A stretch of DNA of 64,000 bases from Agarivorans gilvus (GTDB lineage: Bacteria > Pseudomonadota > Gammaproteobacteria > Enterobacterales > Celerinatantimonadaceae), in NCBI RefSeq assembly GCF_001420915.1, contig NZ_CP013021.1, positions 3,217,501 to 3,281,500 of the forward strand, written 5' to 3'. Below are positions 43,860 to 52,107 of the stretch, piece after piece. A program made the position numbers and the translations under genes. Every line of letters starts with the position of its first letter. Positions within the stretch are counted from its first letter, which is position 1. The notes beneath the pieces are model-generated. The model saw only the letters and a list, made by a program, of their open reading frames with translations, searched no databases and had not been told where the DNA came from.

Positions 43860-45452
43860 TTAGTGGTAGAAGTGGCGCATGCCAGTAAATACCATGGCCA
43901 TGCCGTGCTCATCGGCTGCGGCGATGACTTCTTCATCGCGCATTGAGCCACCGGGCTGAATTACACAAGTAATACCGGCTTCGGCGGCAGCGTCGATGCC
44001 ATCGCGGAACGGGAAGAAGGCATCGGATGCCATCACGCTACCCGCGACTTCTAGGTTTTCGTCGGCGGCTTTAATACCAGCGATTTTGGCGCTGTAAACA
44101 CGGCTCATTTGGCCAGCGCCCACACCAATAGTCATATTACCTTTAGCATAAACGATGGCGTTAGATTTAACGTATTTGGCCACTTTCCAGCAGAATAGCG
44201 CATCACGTAGCTCTTCTTCGCTAGGTTGGCGCTTCGATACTACGCTGAGTTGCTCTTGGCTCACCATGCCTTGGTCACGGTCTTGAACCAATAAACCGCC
44301 GTTTACGCGTTTTAGCTGTAGGCCGGTGGTTTTGCTTGACCATTCGCCACATTCTAAGAGGCGAACATTTTTCTTAGCGGCCACAATTTGCGCGGCGGCT
44401 TCGGAGACTTTAGGTGCAATAATCACTTCAACAAACTGGCGCGATACGATGGCTTCGGCGGTATCGGCATCCAATTCGCGGTTAAAGGCGATAATGCCAC
44501 CAAAGGCCGAGGTTGGGTCGGTTTGGTAGGCACGCTCGTAGGCTTGTTGAATGCTATCGCCTAACGCTACACCACAAGGGTTGGCGTGTTTAACAATCAC
44601 ACAGCAAGGCTCGTCGAATTCTTTCACACACTCTAAAGCGGCGTCGGTATCGGCAATGTTGTTAAACGATAAGGCTTTACCTTGCAGTTGGCGAGCGGTG
44701 GCCACAGAGGCCTCTTCGATGTTGCTTTCTACATAGAATGCGGCCGCTTGATGGCTGTTTTCGCCATAACGCATGTCTTGTTTTTTGATGAATTGGCTGT
44801 TGAAGGTGCGAGGGAATTTGCTTTCTTCGTCGCCTTCTTTGTTATCACCGTAGCTAGGTACCATGGTGCCGAAGTAGTTGGCAATCATGCCATCGTAAGC
44901 GGCAGTATGCTCAAACGCGGCAATCGCTAAATCGAAACGAGTAGCATGGGTGAGTGATTGATTGTTATTGGCCATTTCCGCCAATACCCGGTCGTAGTCA
45001 GAGGCATTTACTACGATGGTCACGTCTTTGTGGTTTTTTGCTGCGCTGCGAACCATGGTTGGGCCGCCAATGTCGATATTCTCAACCGCATCTTCTAAGC
45101 TGCAATCGGGATTGGCTACGGTGGCGGCAAAAGGATAAAGATTCACTACTACCATGTCGATGGCGTTAATGTTGTGCTCTTGCATCACCTGATCATCGGT
45201 GCCACGTCGACCTAAGATGCCACCGTGTACTTTAGGGTGAAGGGTTTTTACCCGTCCATCCATCATTTCTGGGAAGCCAGTGTAGTTTGATACTTCAATA
45301 ACTTCGATGCCGTTGTCGGCCAGTAATTTAGCGGTGCCACCAGTAGATAGGATCTCTACGCCTTGTTGAGCTAAAGATCGAGAAAATTCGATGATGCCTG
45401 TTTTATCTGAAACACTGATCAGTGCACGTCGAATCGGTCGAGCGTTTTCCAT
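43860..45452 (-). CDS. purH: AICAR transformylase / IMP cyclohydrolase
   Basis: 530 residues against 529 in E. coli. The N-terminal IMP cyclohydrolase domain (SVSDKTGIIEFSRSL; VKTLHPKVHGGILGRR, about residues 65-80) is followed by the AICAR formyltransferase domain with the catalytic Lys-His in VIVKHANPCGVA (about residue 267). Together the domains do the last two steps of IMP synthesis. The chosen ATG gives the family start (MENARPIRRALIS) with GAGGAT upstream; an upstream in-frame ATG would add 28 unusual residues. Confidence 0.97.
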   Translation of the reverse strand: MENARPIRRALISVSDKTGIIEFSRSLAQQGVEILSTGGTAKLLADNGIEVIEVSNYTGFPEMMDGRVKTLHPKVHGGILGRRGTDDQVMQEHNINAIDMVVVNLYPFAATVANPDCSLEDAVENIDIGGPTMVRSAAKNHKDVTIVVNASDYDRVLAEMANNNQSLTHATRFDLAIAAFEHTAAYDGMIANYFGTMVPSYGDNKEGDEESKFPRTFNSQFIKKQDMRYGENSHQAAAFYVESNIEEASVATARQLQGKALSFNNIADTDAALECVKEFDEPCCVIVKHANPCGVALGDSIQQAYERAYQTDPTSAFGGIIAFNRELDADTAEAIVSRQFVEVIIAPKVSEAAAQIVAAKKNVRLLECGEWSSKTTGLQLKRVNGGLLVQDRDQGMVSQEQLSVVSKRQPSEEELRDALFCWKVAKYVKSNAIVYAKGNMTIGVGAGQMSRVYSAKIAGIKAADENLEVAGSVMASDAFFPFRDGIDAAAEAGITCVIQPGGSMRDEEVIAAADEHGMAMVFTGMRHFYH

Positions 45453-45655
45453 TGGGGTTTTATCCTCATTAGCAGTTATGTGCGCTAGCGGTACAAGTTG
45501 CCCGAAAAATAAACAACTTAGGTTTGAGGCGCGCATTTTACAGCAAAAGTGTGAAGAATGCGCCGTTTTTTAATCGATTAGTCTGAGTGGGGTAAGAAAA
45601 TAAGTGATTGAAAAACCGATAAGTCCCATCGTGACAAAACCTTACATCGGCTTAC

Positions 45656-45671
45656 TTGACCAAGTGGTCAT
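45656..45671. promoter_or_regulatory. RutR-like operator palindrome
   Basis: TTGACCAAGTGGTCAT, 15 of 16 bases of the RutR consensus TTGACCAnnTGGTCAA. It lies about 200 bases upstream of purH and 56 bases after the downstream end of the DUF6435-like gene. RutR of E. coli senses uracil and controls pyrimidine and purine genes. The match is seen; that it acts on purHD is inferred. Confidence 0.5.
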
Positions 45672-45726
45672 TATTGGCTGCAGCGCTTAGCCGCCAATGG
45701 CCAGCATCGGCTAGCTTAACGGGCTG

Positions 45727-45897
45727 TTAGGAAAGTTCTAATTGCTCGATTTCTTTCCATAGATCCACGGCATCAGCGCTCAGCATGGAATAGGTCATGA
45801 TATCTCCACGCTGCTGGGCTTTGCTAGCGGTGGCCACTAAGGCGTAGTACTTATTGCGCTTACGTTTTAGCGAAATCGGTTTTAGTAAACTCAACAT
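45727..45897 (-). CDS. DUF6435-like small protein
   Basis: 56 residues (start MLSLLKPISLKRKRNKYY), a basic N-terminus followed by KAQQRGDIMTYSMLSADA and LWKEIEQLELS. It resembles DUF6435 proteins, helical and of unknown function. It ends about 270 bases before the purH start on the same strand. The gap holds the RutR-like palindrome and no other gene. Confidence 0.62.
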   Translation of the reverse strand: MLSLLKPISLKRKRNKYYALVATASKAQQRGDIMTYSMLSADAVDLWKEIEQLELS

Positions 45898-45958
45898 ATG
45901 CTGTCCTCAATTGGCTATTGGCTTAGGGAGATTATCGACGCCTTTAATGAAAGATTTA

Positions 45959-46411
45959 TTACACCGCGCTGTTTTGCTGCAGAATGATCGGGCCGCTGCC
46001 TTGAGTGGCCAGTTGGTCTTCAGGGTTGTATAGCGGGCAGTGCTGCATCGATAAACAGCCACAACCAATGCAGGCACTGAGCGAGTCTCGTAATACTTCT
46101 AGTTGTTTAATGCGTTGGTTGAGGGCGTCTTGCCATTGGGTAGATAAGGTTTCCCAATCGGCTTTGGTGGGAGTGCGCTGTTGCGGTAAGCTGGCGAGTG
46201 CCTGTTTTATTTCGGCCAAGCTGATGCCTAAGGCTTGCGCTGCCTTAATCACCGAAACGCGACGCAGCACATCGGAGCGATAACGGCGCTGGTTTCCGGC
46301 GTTACGCCAACTTTGGATTAAGCCTTTGCTCTCATAAAAGTGCAGGGTAGAGATTTTTATGCCACAGCGTTTAGCCACAAAACCCACACTTAAGGCTTGC
46401 CTGTTCATCAC
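45959..46411 (-). CDS. soxR: Redox-sensitive transcriptional activator SoxR
   Basis: 150 residues, MerR family. N-terminal winged helix (VGFVAKRCGIKISTLHFYES, about residues 9-28) and a dimerisation helix, then the [2Fe-2S] ligands Cys114, Cys117, Cys119, Cys125 (CIGCGCLSMQHC). Oxidation of the cluster by redox-cycling drugs switches on target promoters. The gene is divergent from a VOC gene across a sox box; soxS is absent, as outside enterics. Confidence 0.95.
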   Translation of the reverse strand: MMNRQALSVGFVAKRCGIKISTLHFYESKGLIQSWRNAGNQRRYRSDVLRRVSVIKAAQALGISLAEIKQALASLPQQRTPTKADWETLSTQWQDALNQRIKQLEVLRDSLSACIGCGCLSMQHCPLYNPEDQLATQGSGPIILQQNSAV

Positions 46412-46453
46412 TTTCTCCTTTCAAAAATATCAGCTTAGGTAAAAAGTACTTTA

Positions 46454-46471
46454 CCTCAACTTAACTTGAGG
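46454..46471. promoter_or_regulatory. SoxR operator (sox box)
   Basis: CCTCAACTTAACTTGAGG, one base from the E. coli soxS operator CCTCAAGTTAACTTGAGG, and set in the same TTTACC context. It lies between soxR and the VOC gene, 45 bases before the latter. Hexamers near both sides would fit the long spacer of MerR-type promoters. Confidence 0.85.
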
Positions 46472-46515
46472 TTTTAGCCTTGCTTAGGTGTATAACAAAG
46501 ATAAGGAATAAAGCG

Positions 46516-46932
46516 ATGTATTTGGAACACCTAAACTTAGTGGTTAGCGATATGCCACGTAGCTTGGCTTTTTATCAAGCCGCGCTGCCTCATTGGTCTA
46601 TTCGCGGCGAAGGCGAGCAAAACTGGTATGGCCAAGCGCGGCGGTGGCTGCATTTTGGCGACCAGCAGTTTTACCTCACTTTGAACGACCATGGCTATGG
46701 GCAAAATCGCGATTTGCAAAGCAATACCATTGGTATGGCCCATTTTGCCTTGGTCACACAAAACCTTGATGCCTTGATTCAACGTATGCAGCAAGCGGGC
46801 TTTGAATTGGCTCATCACGGCGCCGCCAGTCCGCATCGGCGTAATGTGTATTATCTAGATCCCGATAACTATGAAATAGAGTTTGTTGAATACCTGTCTG
46901 ACCTGCCCAGTGAGCGTAATCTTTACGATTAG
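46516..46932 (+). CDS. VOC-family (glyoxalase-like) protein, SoxR target
   Basis: 138 residues from the ATG after AAGGAA. LEHLNLVVSDMPRSLAFYQA at the start and VYYLDPDNYEIEFVEY at the end are the two halves of a vicinal oxygen chelate fold; His5 and Glu in EIEF could bind metal. The fold includes glyoxalases and drug-binding resistance proteins. The sox box upstream suggests a role against redox-active compounds. Activity not known. Confidence 0.82.
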   Translation: MYLEHLNLVVSDMPRSLAFYQAALPHWSIRGEGEQNWYGQARRWLHFGDQQFYLTLNDHGYGQNRDLQSNTIGMAHFALVTQNLDALIQRMQQAGFELAHHGAASPHRRNVYYLDPDNYEIEFVEYLSDLPSERNLYD

Positions 46933-46986
46933 GCAGGGCAGCTAGCTTTAGCCTTGGTGGATTTGACTGCGAAAACGTAAAACTTC

Positions 46987-47018
46987 TTGACCCTGTACCT
47001 AGGTATAGGGTTTATCAT
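46987..47018 (+). promoter_or_regulatory. MerR/ZntR-type promoter and operator
   Basis: -35 TTGACC (46987-46992) and -10 TATCAT (47013-47018) are 20 bases apart, the long spacer of MerR-family promoters. In the spacer lies the dyad CCCTGTACCTAGGTATAGGG. The regulator gene downstream should bind here and control itself and the permease. Confidence 0.85.
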
Positions 47019-47036
47019 TATCTTAAGGGAGGGCTT

Positions 47037-47444
47037 ATGTTCAAAATTGGAGAATTGGCCAAGCAAACTGGCTTAAGTGTTGAAGCGCTGCGCTTTTATG
47101 AGCGAAAGGGCTTGTTGGCTCCCGCCGCTCGTGCGGCTAATCAGTATCGACAATATACCGAGCAAGATCTCAATCGACTGCACTTCATTCAGCGAGCTAA
47201 GCAGGCGGGCTTGTCGATTAAGGACATCGCCGAGCTGCTTAAGCTCAGAGACAATGCAACCACGGTTCGCTGTAATGATGTGAGCCGAGTGGTGGGGCAA
47301 AAGCTGGCTAAGGTGCAGCAGCAATTACGAGAGCTGCAAGCCTTTGAGGCCCATTTAAAAAAACTTCACAGTGAGTGTTGTGGTGGCGAAGAAAGCGCCG
47401 AGTCTTGTTCAATACTAAAGGCCTTAGATGATGTTATGGAATAA
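47037..47444 (+). CDS. MerR-family metal regulator (ZntR-like)
   Basis: 135 residues. N-terminal MerR domain (FKIGELAKQTGLSVEALRFYER, positions 2-23). Metal-ligand residues line up with ZntR: Cys79 (VRCND), Cys114-Cys115 and Cys124 (SCSIL). His119 of E. coli ZntR is a glutamate here, which may change metal preference. It overlaps the permease gene by 14 bases. Confidence 0.88.
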   Translation: MFKIGELAKQTGLSVEALRFYERKGLLAPAARAANQYRQYTEQDLNRLHFIQRAKQAGLSIKDIAELLKLRDNATTVRCNDVSRVVGQKLAKVQQQLRELQAFEAHLKKLHSECCGGEESAESCSILKALDDVME

Positions 47445-48474
47445 TTTATTAGCTTTGTTTTTGAGCGCCGCGCCTTGGCTATTTATTGGCTTTGTGATTG
47501 CCGCCACCATTAAATTGGGAGAACCCAGCCGTTGGCTAGCAAAACACCTAGGTAACAGCAAACCCAGTACCACGGTGAAGGCTGCCTTAATTGGCGCGCC
47601 TTTGCCTTTGTGTTCTTGTGGGGTCATTCCTGCGGCCATGGGGCTGCGCCGGGCCGGTGCCTCAAAGAGTGCAACCACCTCATTTTTAATTGCCACGCCT
47701 GAGACTGGAGTGGATTCGGTGGCGGTATCTTACGCCTTGTTAGGCCCAATAATGGCTATCGTTAGGCCCATCGCTGCTGTGGTTAGTGCCATTGTGGCGG
47801 GCTTGTTAGTGGGCAATGCCGAAACCGAAACTGCCCCAAGCGCCGCCGCTAAGTCTTGTTGCAGTGGCAGTAGCTGTTGTGGGGGAGAGGCTAAGCCCGC
47901 CGAGCAAACCAGCTTTAGCCAAACCATCAAAACTTGGCTACACAACTTTAAAGAGCTGGTGGAAGACAGCTACTTTTGGTTACTAATTGGTTTAGTGTTT
48001 GCCGGTTTAATTCAGACTTATATGCCAGAGAGCTTTATGACGCGCTGGGGGCAGGGCTGGTTAACCATGCTAGTAATGGTGCTGGTGGGGATCCCGATGT
48101 ACATTTGCGCCACCGCTTCTACGCCCATCGCCGCAGGCTTGATGCTGGCAGGGGTGTCTCCCGGTGCGGCTTTGGTCTTTATGTTGGCAGGGCCTGCCAC
48201 TAATATCGCCACTTTGATGTTGGTGCGCCAAGAAATGGGCATGCGTGCTTTAGTGGCCTATTTAGTGGGAGTGATTGGCAGTGCCATGGTATTTGGTTGG
48301 GGCTTGGATGTTATGGTGAGTCATTGGGGTTGGCAAATCAATCCAGCGCAATGGCAGGAACAACAGCTACTCAATAGCGGCTGGGTAATAGGCAGTAGCG
48401 CTATTATTGCCGTGTTGATGTTAATGGCGGCGGTGAACGATCTGCGGCAACGCTGGTTTAGCGCCGCCGCTTAA
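47431..48474 (+). CDS. SO_0444-type Cu/Zn efflux permease
   Basis: 347 residues with about eight to ten membrane helices. GAPLPLCSCGVIPAAMGLRRAG (about residues 51-72) and the second half GVSPGAALVFMLAGPATNIA are the two halves of the permease fold shared with ArsP. A cytoplasmic loop is cysteine-rich (SCCSGSSCCGG, near residue 145), likely metal-binding. The start overlaps the regulator end. Names of this family refer to copper/zinc efflux; the metal here is not proven. Confidence 0.87.
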   Translation: MLWNNLLALFLSAAPWLFIGFVIAATIKLGEPSRWLAKHLGNSKPSTTVKAALIGAPLPLCSCGVIPAAMGLRRAGASKSATTSFLIATPETGVDSVAVSYALLGPIMAIVRPIAAVVSAIVAGLLVGNAETETAPSAAAKSCCSGSSCCGGEAKPAEQTSFSQTIKTWLHNFKELVEDSYFWLLIGLVFAGLIQTYMPESFMTRWGQGWLTMLVMVLVGIPMYICATASTPIAAGLMLAGVSPGAALVFMLAGPATNIATLMLVRQEMGMRALVAYLVGVIGSAMVFGWGLDVMVSHWGWQINPAQWQEQQLLNSGWVIGSSAIIAVLMLMAAVNDLRQRWFSAAA

Positions 48475-48484
48475 TCAGTTGGTG

Positions 48485-48901
48485 TTAGTCCTTGCTGGGC
48501 ACGCGTTTAAACTTGGCACCATTACTCAAGCGTAGTTGCTCACCATCTAGGGTAAGTGGCTGCGCTATGGCTTCAACAAATTCTGCTTCAATGGTATTGG
48601 CCATGCCAGTACACATTTTGCGAGTGAGCGCCAAAGGTTGCTCTATGATGAGCTGCTGGCCGTCCCAACTGGCTTGGCCAAAGAAATTATTACAACCGGT
48701 GGTGCCGCTAATTTTATAGCCTTGCTCATTTTGCTCTAAGTTAAAGGCTGGCAGTTTAATGTCGGCAATTTGGTAATAGTCACCGCTCATATACCAACGA
48801 CTGTTAGCTAAATCCATGCTTGTCTCCGCTTGCTTGCTGGCGCAAGCACTCAGTCCTACTCCCATCATCAGTGTTAAACCCATCATCAATGGTTTATTCA
48901 T
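48485..48901 (-). CDS. META-domain lipoprotein (HslJ-like)
   Basis: 138 residues. Signal with lipobox LSAC (Cys20). The META domain shows the typical WYMSGDYY, ISGTTGCNNFFGQASW and KMCTGMANTIEAEFVEAI. Related to HslJ, a heat-induced protein of unclear role in novobiocin resistance. It converges with the permease gene. Confidence 0.84.
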   Translation of the reverse strand: MNKPLMMGLTLMMGVGLSACASKQAETSMDLANSRWYMSGDYYQIADIKLPAFNLEQNEQGYKISGTTGCNNFFGQASWDGQQLIIEQPLALTRKMCTGMANTIEAEFVEAIAQPLTLDGEQLRLSNGAKFKRVPSKD

Positions 48902-49051
48902 AGTATTACCTCTTGGTAAGCATAAAGATTATTTTCTAGCTTATTGTAGAACACGGTGGCTTGAAAAAGTTCGCTCATTGATAAAATTAATCGCAAATTT
49001 TCCAACATAATGAGTAACTATCGGCCATATTAGGGCCAAGTCGGGCTCAAA

Positions 49052-49067
49052 TGCGAGATGTTTCACA
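49052..49067 (+). promoter_or_regulatory. CRP-like site upstream of udp
   Basis: TGCGAGATGTTTCACA, one base off TGTGA-N6-TCACA. Its centre is about 41 bases before the start expected from the -10 TATGCT (49089-49094), the class II activation position. CRP control of udp is known in E. coli. Confidence 0.6.
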
Positions 49068-49132
49068 CTTATTGCTCGATTCTCGTCCTATGCTCAGCTC
49101 AACAATCACGGAAGCAAATTAAGTAGGTAACG

Positions 49133-49906
49133 ATGAACCAGCAAGCCACAGTTTTTCATTTGGGCTTAAACCCAGAGATGTTAAAAGGCGCACGTTTAGC
49201 GATTATTCCTGGCGATCCTCAGCGTGTAGAACGCATCGCCTCATTATTAGAACAGCCAGAATTATTAGCCGCTCACCGAGAGTTTACCTCTTACCTTGGT
49301 TTTCTCGATGGTAAGCCAGTAGTGGTATGTTCTACTGGTATTGGTGGCCCTTCTACCTCGATAGCCGTGGAAGAGCTAGCACAATTAGGCGTAACTACCT
49401 TTCTACGGGTAGGCACTACGGGAGCGATTCAACCGCACATAAATGTGGGGGATTTAATTGTGACCACAGCATCGGTACGTTTAGATGGAGCGAGTAGCCA
49501 TTTCGCACCGATGTGTTTCCCAGCGGTGGCCGACTTTTCTTGTATGCAGGCATTAAACGCCGCCGCTTTAGAGGCTAAGGCCACTTGCCATGTGGGTGTG
49601 ACCGCTTCCAGTGATACCTTCTACCCTGGGCAAGAGCGTTACGATACGGTGTCTGGACGTGTTACCAAGGCTTTGCAAGGCTCAATGGCTGAATGGCAAG
49701 CCATGGGCGTGCTTAACTTTGAAATGGAAAGCGCCACGTTGTTTACCATGTGTGCCTCGCAGGGCTTAAAAGCCGGTTGTGTCGCTGGGGTGATAGTGAA
49801 TCGAACTCAGCAAGAGATTCCCGATGAAAGCTTAATGAAAAATACCGAAAGCCAAGCGGTGAATGTGGTAGTGGAAGCGGCTCGTAAAATGTTAGCTGAA
49901 GCTTAA
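49133..49906 (+). CDS. udp: Uridine phosphorylase
   Basis: 257 residues. It splits uridine with phosphate into uracil and ribose-1-phosphate. FHLGLNPEMLKGARLAIIPG at the start, STGIGGPSTSIAVEELAQLG and the purine/uridine phosphorylase tail NFEMESATLFTMCAS are typical. CRP-like site upstream; terminator downstream. Confidence 0.95.
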   Translation: MNQQATVFHLGLNPEMLKGARLAIIPGDPQRVERIASLLEQPELLAAHREFTSYLGFLDGKPVVVCSTGIGGPSTSIAVEELAQLGVTTFLRVGTTGAIQPHINVGDLIVTTASVRLDGASSHFAPMCFPAVADFSCMQALNAAALEAKATCHVGVTASSDTFYPGQERYDTVSGRVTKALQGSMAEWQAMGVLNFEMESATLFTMCASQGLKAGCVAGVIVNRTQQEIPDESLMKNTESQAVNVVVEAARKMLAEA

Positions 49907-49927
49907 ACTGTCGTTTTATAGTGTTTA

Positions 49928-49953
49928 AGGCCCAAGCTTACTTGGGCTTTTTT
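49928..49953 (+). terminator. Terminator of udp
   Basis: AAGGCCCAAG, loop CTTA, CTTGGGCTTTTTT, 22 bases after the udp stop codon. Confidence 0.88.
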
Positions 49954-49965
49954 GTGCGCGGTTGC

Positions 49966-50520
49966 TTATAAAGATAGTCGCATATCTAAATTGTCTTGTT
50001 GATTATAGGCGGTGTAAAAACGGCCAATTTCGGCAAAGCCTGCTTTCTTATAAAAGTGAATAGCCCTGAGGTTGCTGGCTTGGGTTCCACCCATTAATAC
50101 CAAGCTTTTTAAGCCCTGTTGTTGGCAATAGCTGATGAGTTCAGCCATGGCTAATGAAGCCAGCCCTTGGTTTTGATAGTGGTCAGCGATGCAAGGGGCA
50201 AACCGAGGCTCTAACTGGAAGTTCAAACCTATACCCGCTTGCTGATAGCGTTGTTGCTCGGCTTCTGCCGGAGTGAAATCCAAGATGAAATAACCCACAA
50301 TGGCCTGTTTCTCACATAAAACCAAACGTTGAATTTGCGCTTCTGGCTGGGCAGTGCAGAGGGCATGAGCGGTGCTTTCATCTAAGGGGTGAGGGCCGAA
50401 ACGGGCCCGCGTTTCGGTGCCTAAGTTGCGCAGGAAATCTGCAAAATTGGAAGCATCACTGCTACGCAAAGGCCGCAGCTGTAGTTCTTCACCATACTTA
50501 TTGGAGAGCCTACGGTGCAT
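49966..50520 (-). CDS. GNAT family N-acetyltransferase
   Basis: 184 residues. Start LQLRPLRSSDASNFADFLRN; the acetyl-CoA loop is HYQNQGLASLAMAELISYC (about residues 114-132), missing the usual second glycine but with QGLA in place; ASNLRAIHFYKKAGFAEIG is the standard C-terminal motif. Substrate unknown. Divergent from the nitroreductase operon. Confidence 0.82.
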   Translation of the reverse strand: MHRRLSNKYGEELQLRPLRSSDASNFADFLRNLGTETRARFGPHPLDESTAHALCTAQPEAQIQRLVLCEKQAIVGYFILDFTPAEAEQQRYQQAGIGLNFQLEPRFAPCIADHYQNQGLASLAMAELISYCQQQGLKSLVLMGGTQASNLRAIHFYKKAGFAEIGRFYTAYNQQDNLDMRLSL

Positions 50521-50629
50521 TGTGGTATTCCTGGTGAGGTAGTTTATTTTCCCGCACTTAACCGAGGTTAATTACGGCTAGCTAGCTGAACAATATAGTA
50601 GCGCTACAGTTAATCGCAAGGGCATCTAT

Positions 50630-51274
50630 ATGAACAGCATTATTCCAGCATTACAGTGGCGTTATTCGTTAAAGCAATTTTCCAGTCGTAGCATAGAACC
50701 GAGCCACTTAGAGAGTTTAGTCGAAGCTGCTCGGTTATCGGCCTCGTCTTATGGTCTTCAACCTTATCAAGTGTGGGTGGTGGAAGAGCGGAGTCTACTA
50801 GCCAAACTGGCCGAGGCAGCCTATGGCCAAGAGCAGCTTAACAGTTGTTCGCATTTATTGGTTTTTGCCAACGAAACGTCGATTGGCGATAGTACCGTAG
50901 ATGATTACTTTGCTCGCTACTATCAACAAACCAATACGACAGCAGAAAGCTTGGCTGGTTATGCCGAGCATATCAAGGCGGCTCTGCGAGATAAAACTCA
51001 ACAGCAGCGGTTGGCTTGGGCGGAGCAGCAAGCTTATTTGGGTTTGGGCTCGGTATTATGTCAAGCTGCGGTTTTGGGAATAGATAGCTGCCCAATGACC
51101 GGGTTTGAGCAAGCGGCGGTTAATCAGATATTGAGTTTAGGCAAACACAATTTAAGTGCCAGTGTTATCTGTGCGCTGGGCTATAGAGAAGCGGATGCTA
51201 CTCCGCCTAGCAAAGTGCGCAAGGAGAAGGCCGAATTTGTACACTATGTTGGGTCATTGGAGGTGACAAAATGA
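50630..51274 (+). CDS. Nitroreductase-family NAD(P)H oxidoreductase
   Basis: 214 residues, FMN-binding. WRYSLKQFSSRSIEPSHLES and LSASSYGLQPYQVWVVEE at the start bind flavin phosphate; LGLGSVLCQAAVLGIDSCPMTGF (residues about 138-160) is typical of the NfsB branch. Members reduce nitroaromatics and quinones. First gene of a four-gene overlapping operon: its stop overlaps the next ATG. Confidence 0.88.
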   Translation: MNSIIPALQWRYSLKQFSSRSIEPSHLESLVEAARLSASSYGLQPYQVWVVEERSLLAKLAEAAYGQEQLNSCSHLLVFANETSIGDSTVDDYFARYYQQTNTTAESLAGYAEHIKAALRDKTQQQRLAWAEQQAYLGLGSVLCQAAVLGIDSCPMTGFEQAAVNQILSLGKHNLSASVICALGYREADATPPSKVRKEKAEFVHYVGSLEVTK

Positions 51275-52107
51275 ATTTAGATGACTATTTGGCAAAATTG
51301 GCGCTGACGCCACCCGCTCAACCTGACTTGGCTTTTCTTCAGCGTTTAGTGGTTCGCCATTTGGAGTGCTTCAGTTTTAATAACTTAGCCGTATTGCTTA
51401 AGCAGCCGTTGCCTTTAGATATACCGGCTTTACTCGATAAAGTAGTGTATCAGCAGCGGGGCGGCTACTGCTTCGAACACAATAAGTTGGCCTACCAATT
51501 ACTTGAACACTTGGGTTATTCCCCCAAAATCGTGCTGGGCCGAGTATTGAATAACTATATTCGCCCTGTGCCCAGAACCCATCGCTTTAATCTGCTTGAG
51601 TTAAACGGTGAAAAATACTTACTCGATGTGGGTTTTGGCCCGGCGTGCCCGGTGGGCTTAATCGCCTTAAGCCAGGCTAATGCTCAGCCCGCGGGTTTAG
51701 ATAGTTACCGGATCCGCGCTCTGGAAAACAATGAGTACGAATTGCTACAGGATAACGGCAGCGAGCCATTCATTCTATATCGCTTTGACTTAGCCGAGTA
51801 TAGTGAAGCTGACTGTGAACTAGGGCATTTTTACTCTCACCAACATCCCGACGCGGTATTTGTTAATAACCTGCTGGTTAGTCGTAAAAACGCCGAGCAA
51901 GTTTGGGCCCTAAGCAACACTACTTTTACTCATCGGCAGGGCGAGCAGCGCAGTGAGACCCTAGTGAGCTCGGCGGCCCAGTTACATCAGCTGCTTACTC
52001 AGTACTTCTTTATGGCTTTAGCGCCAGAGGTGTGTGAATTTTTGTTTGAGCGCTACCTCGCACCTAAGCTTCCTGAGGCCCAGTCTGATAATAGGGCTAG
52101 CCAATGA
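51271..52107 (+). CDS. Arylamine N-acetyltransferase
   Basis: 278 residues. The catalytic triad is intact: Cys67 in RGGYCFEHN, His104 in RTHRFNLL, Asp119 in LLDVGFG. It moves acetyl from acetyl-CoA to arylamines or arylhydroxylamines. Starts inside the nitroreductase stop (ATGA) and ends inside the start of the exporter gene. The pairing suggests that arylamines formed by the upstream enzyme are acetylated. Confidence 0.93.
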   Translation: MNLDDYLAKLALTPPAQPDLAFLQRLVVRHLECFSFNNLAVLLKQPLPLDIPALLDKVVYQQRGGYCFEHNKLAYQLLEHLGYSPKIVLGRVLNNYIRPVPRTHRFNLLELNGEKYLLDVGFGPACPVGLIALSQANAQPAGLDSYRIRALENNEYELLQDNGSEPFILYRFDLAEYSEADCELGHFYSHQHPDAVFVNNLLVSRKNAEQVWALSNTTFTHRQGEQRSETLVSSAAQLHQLLTQYFFMALAPEVCEFLFERYLAPKLPEAQSDNRASQ

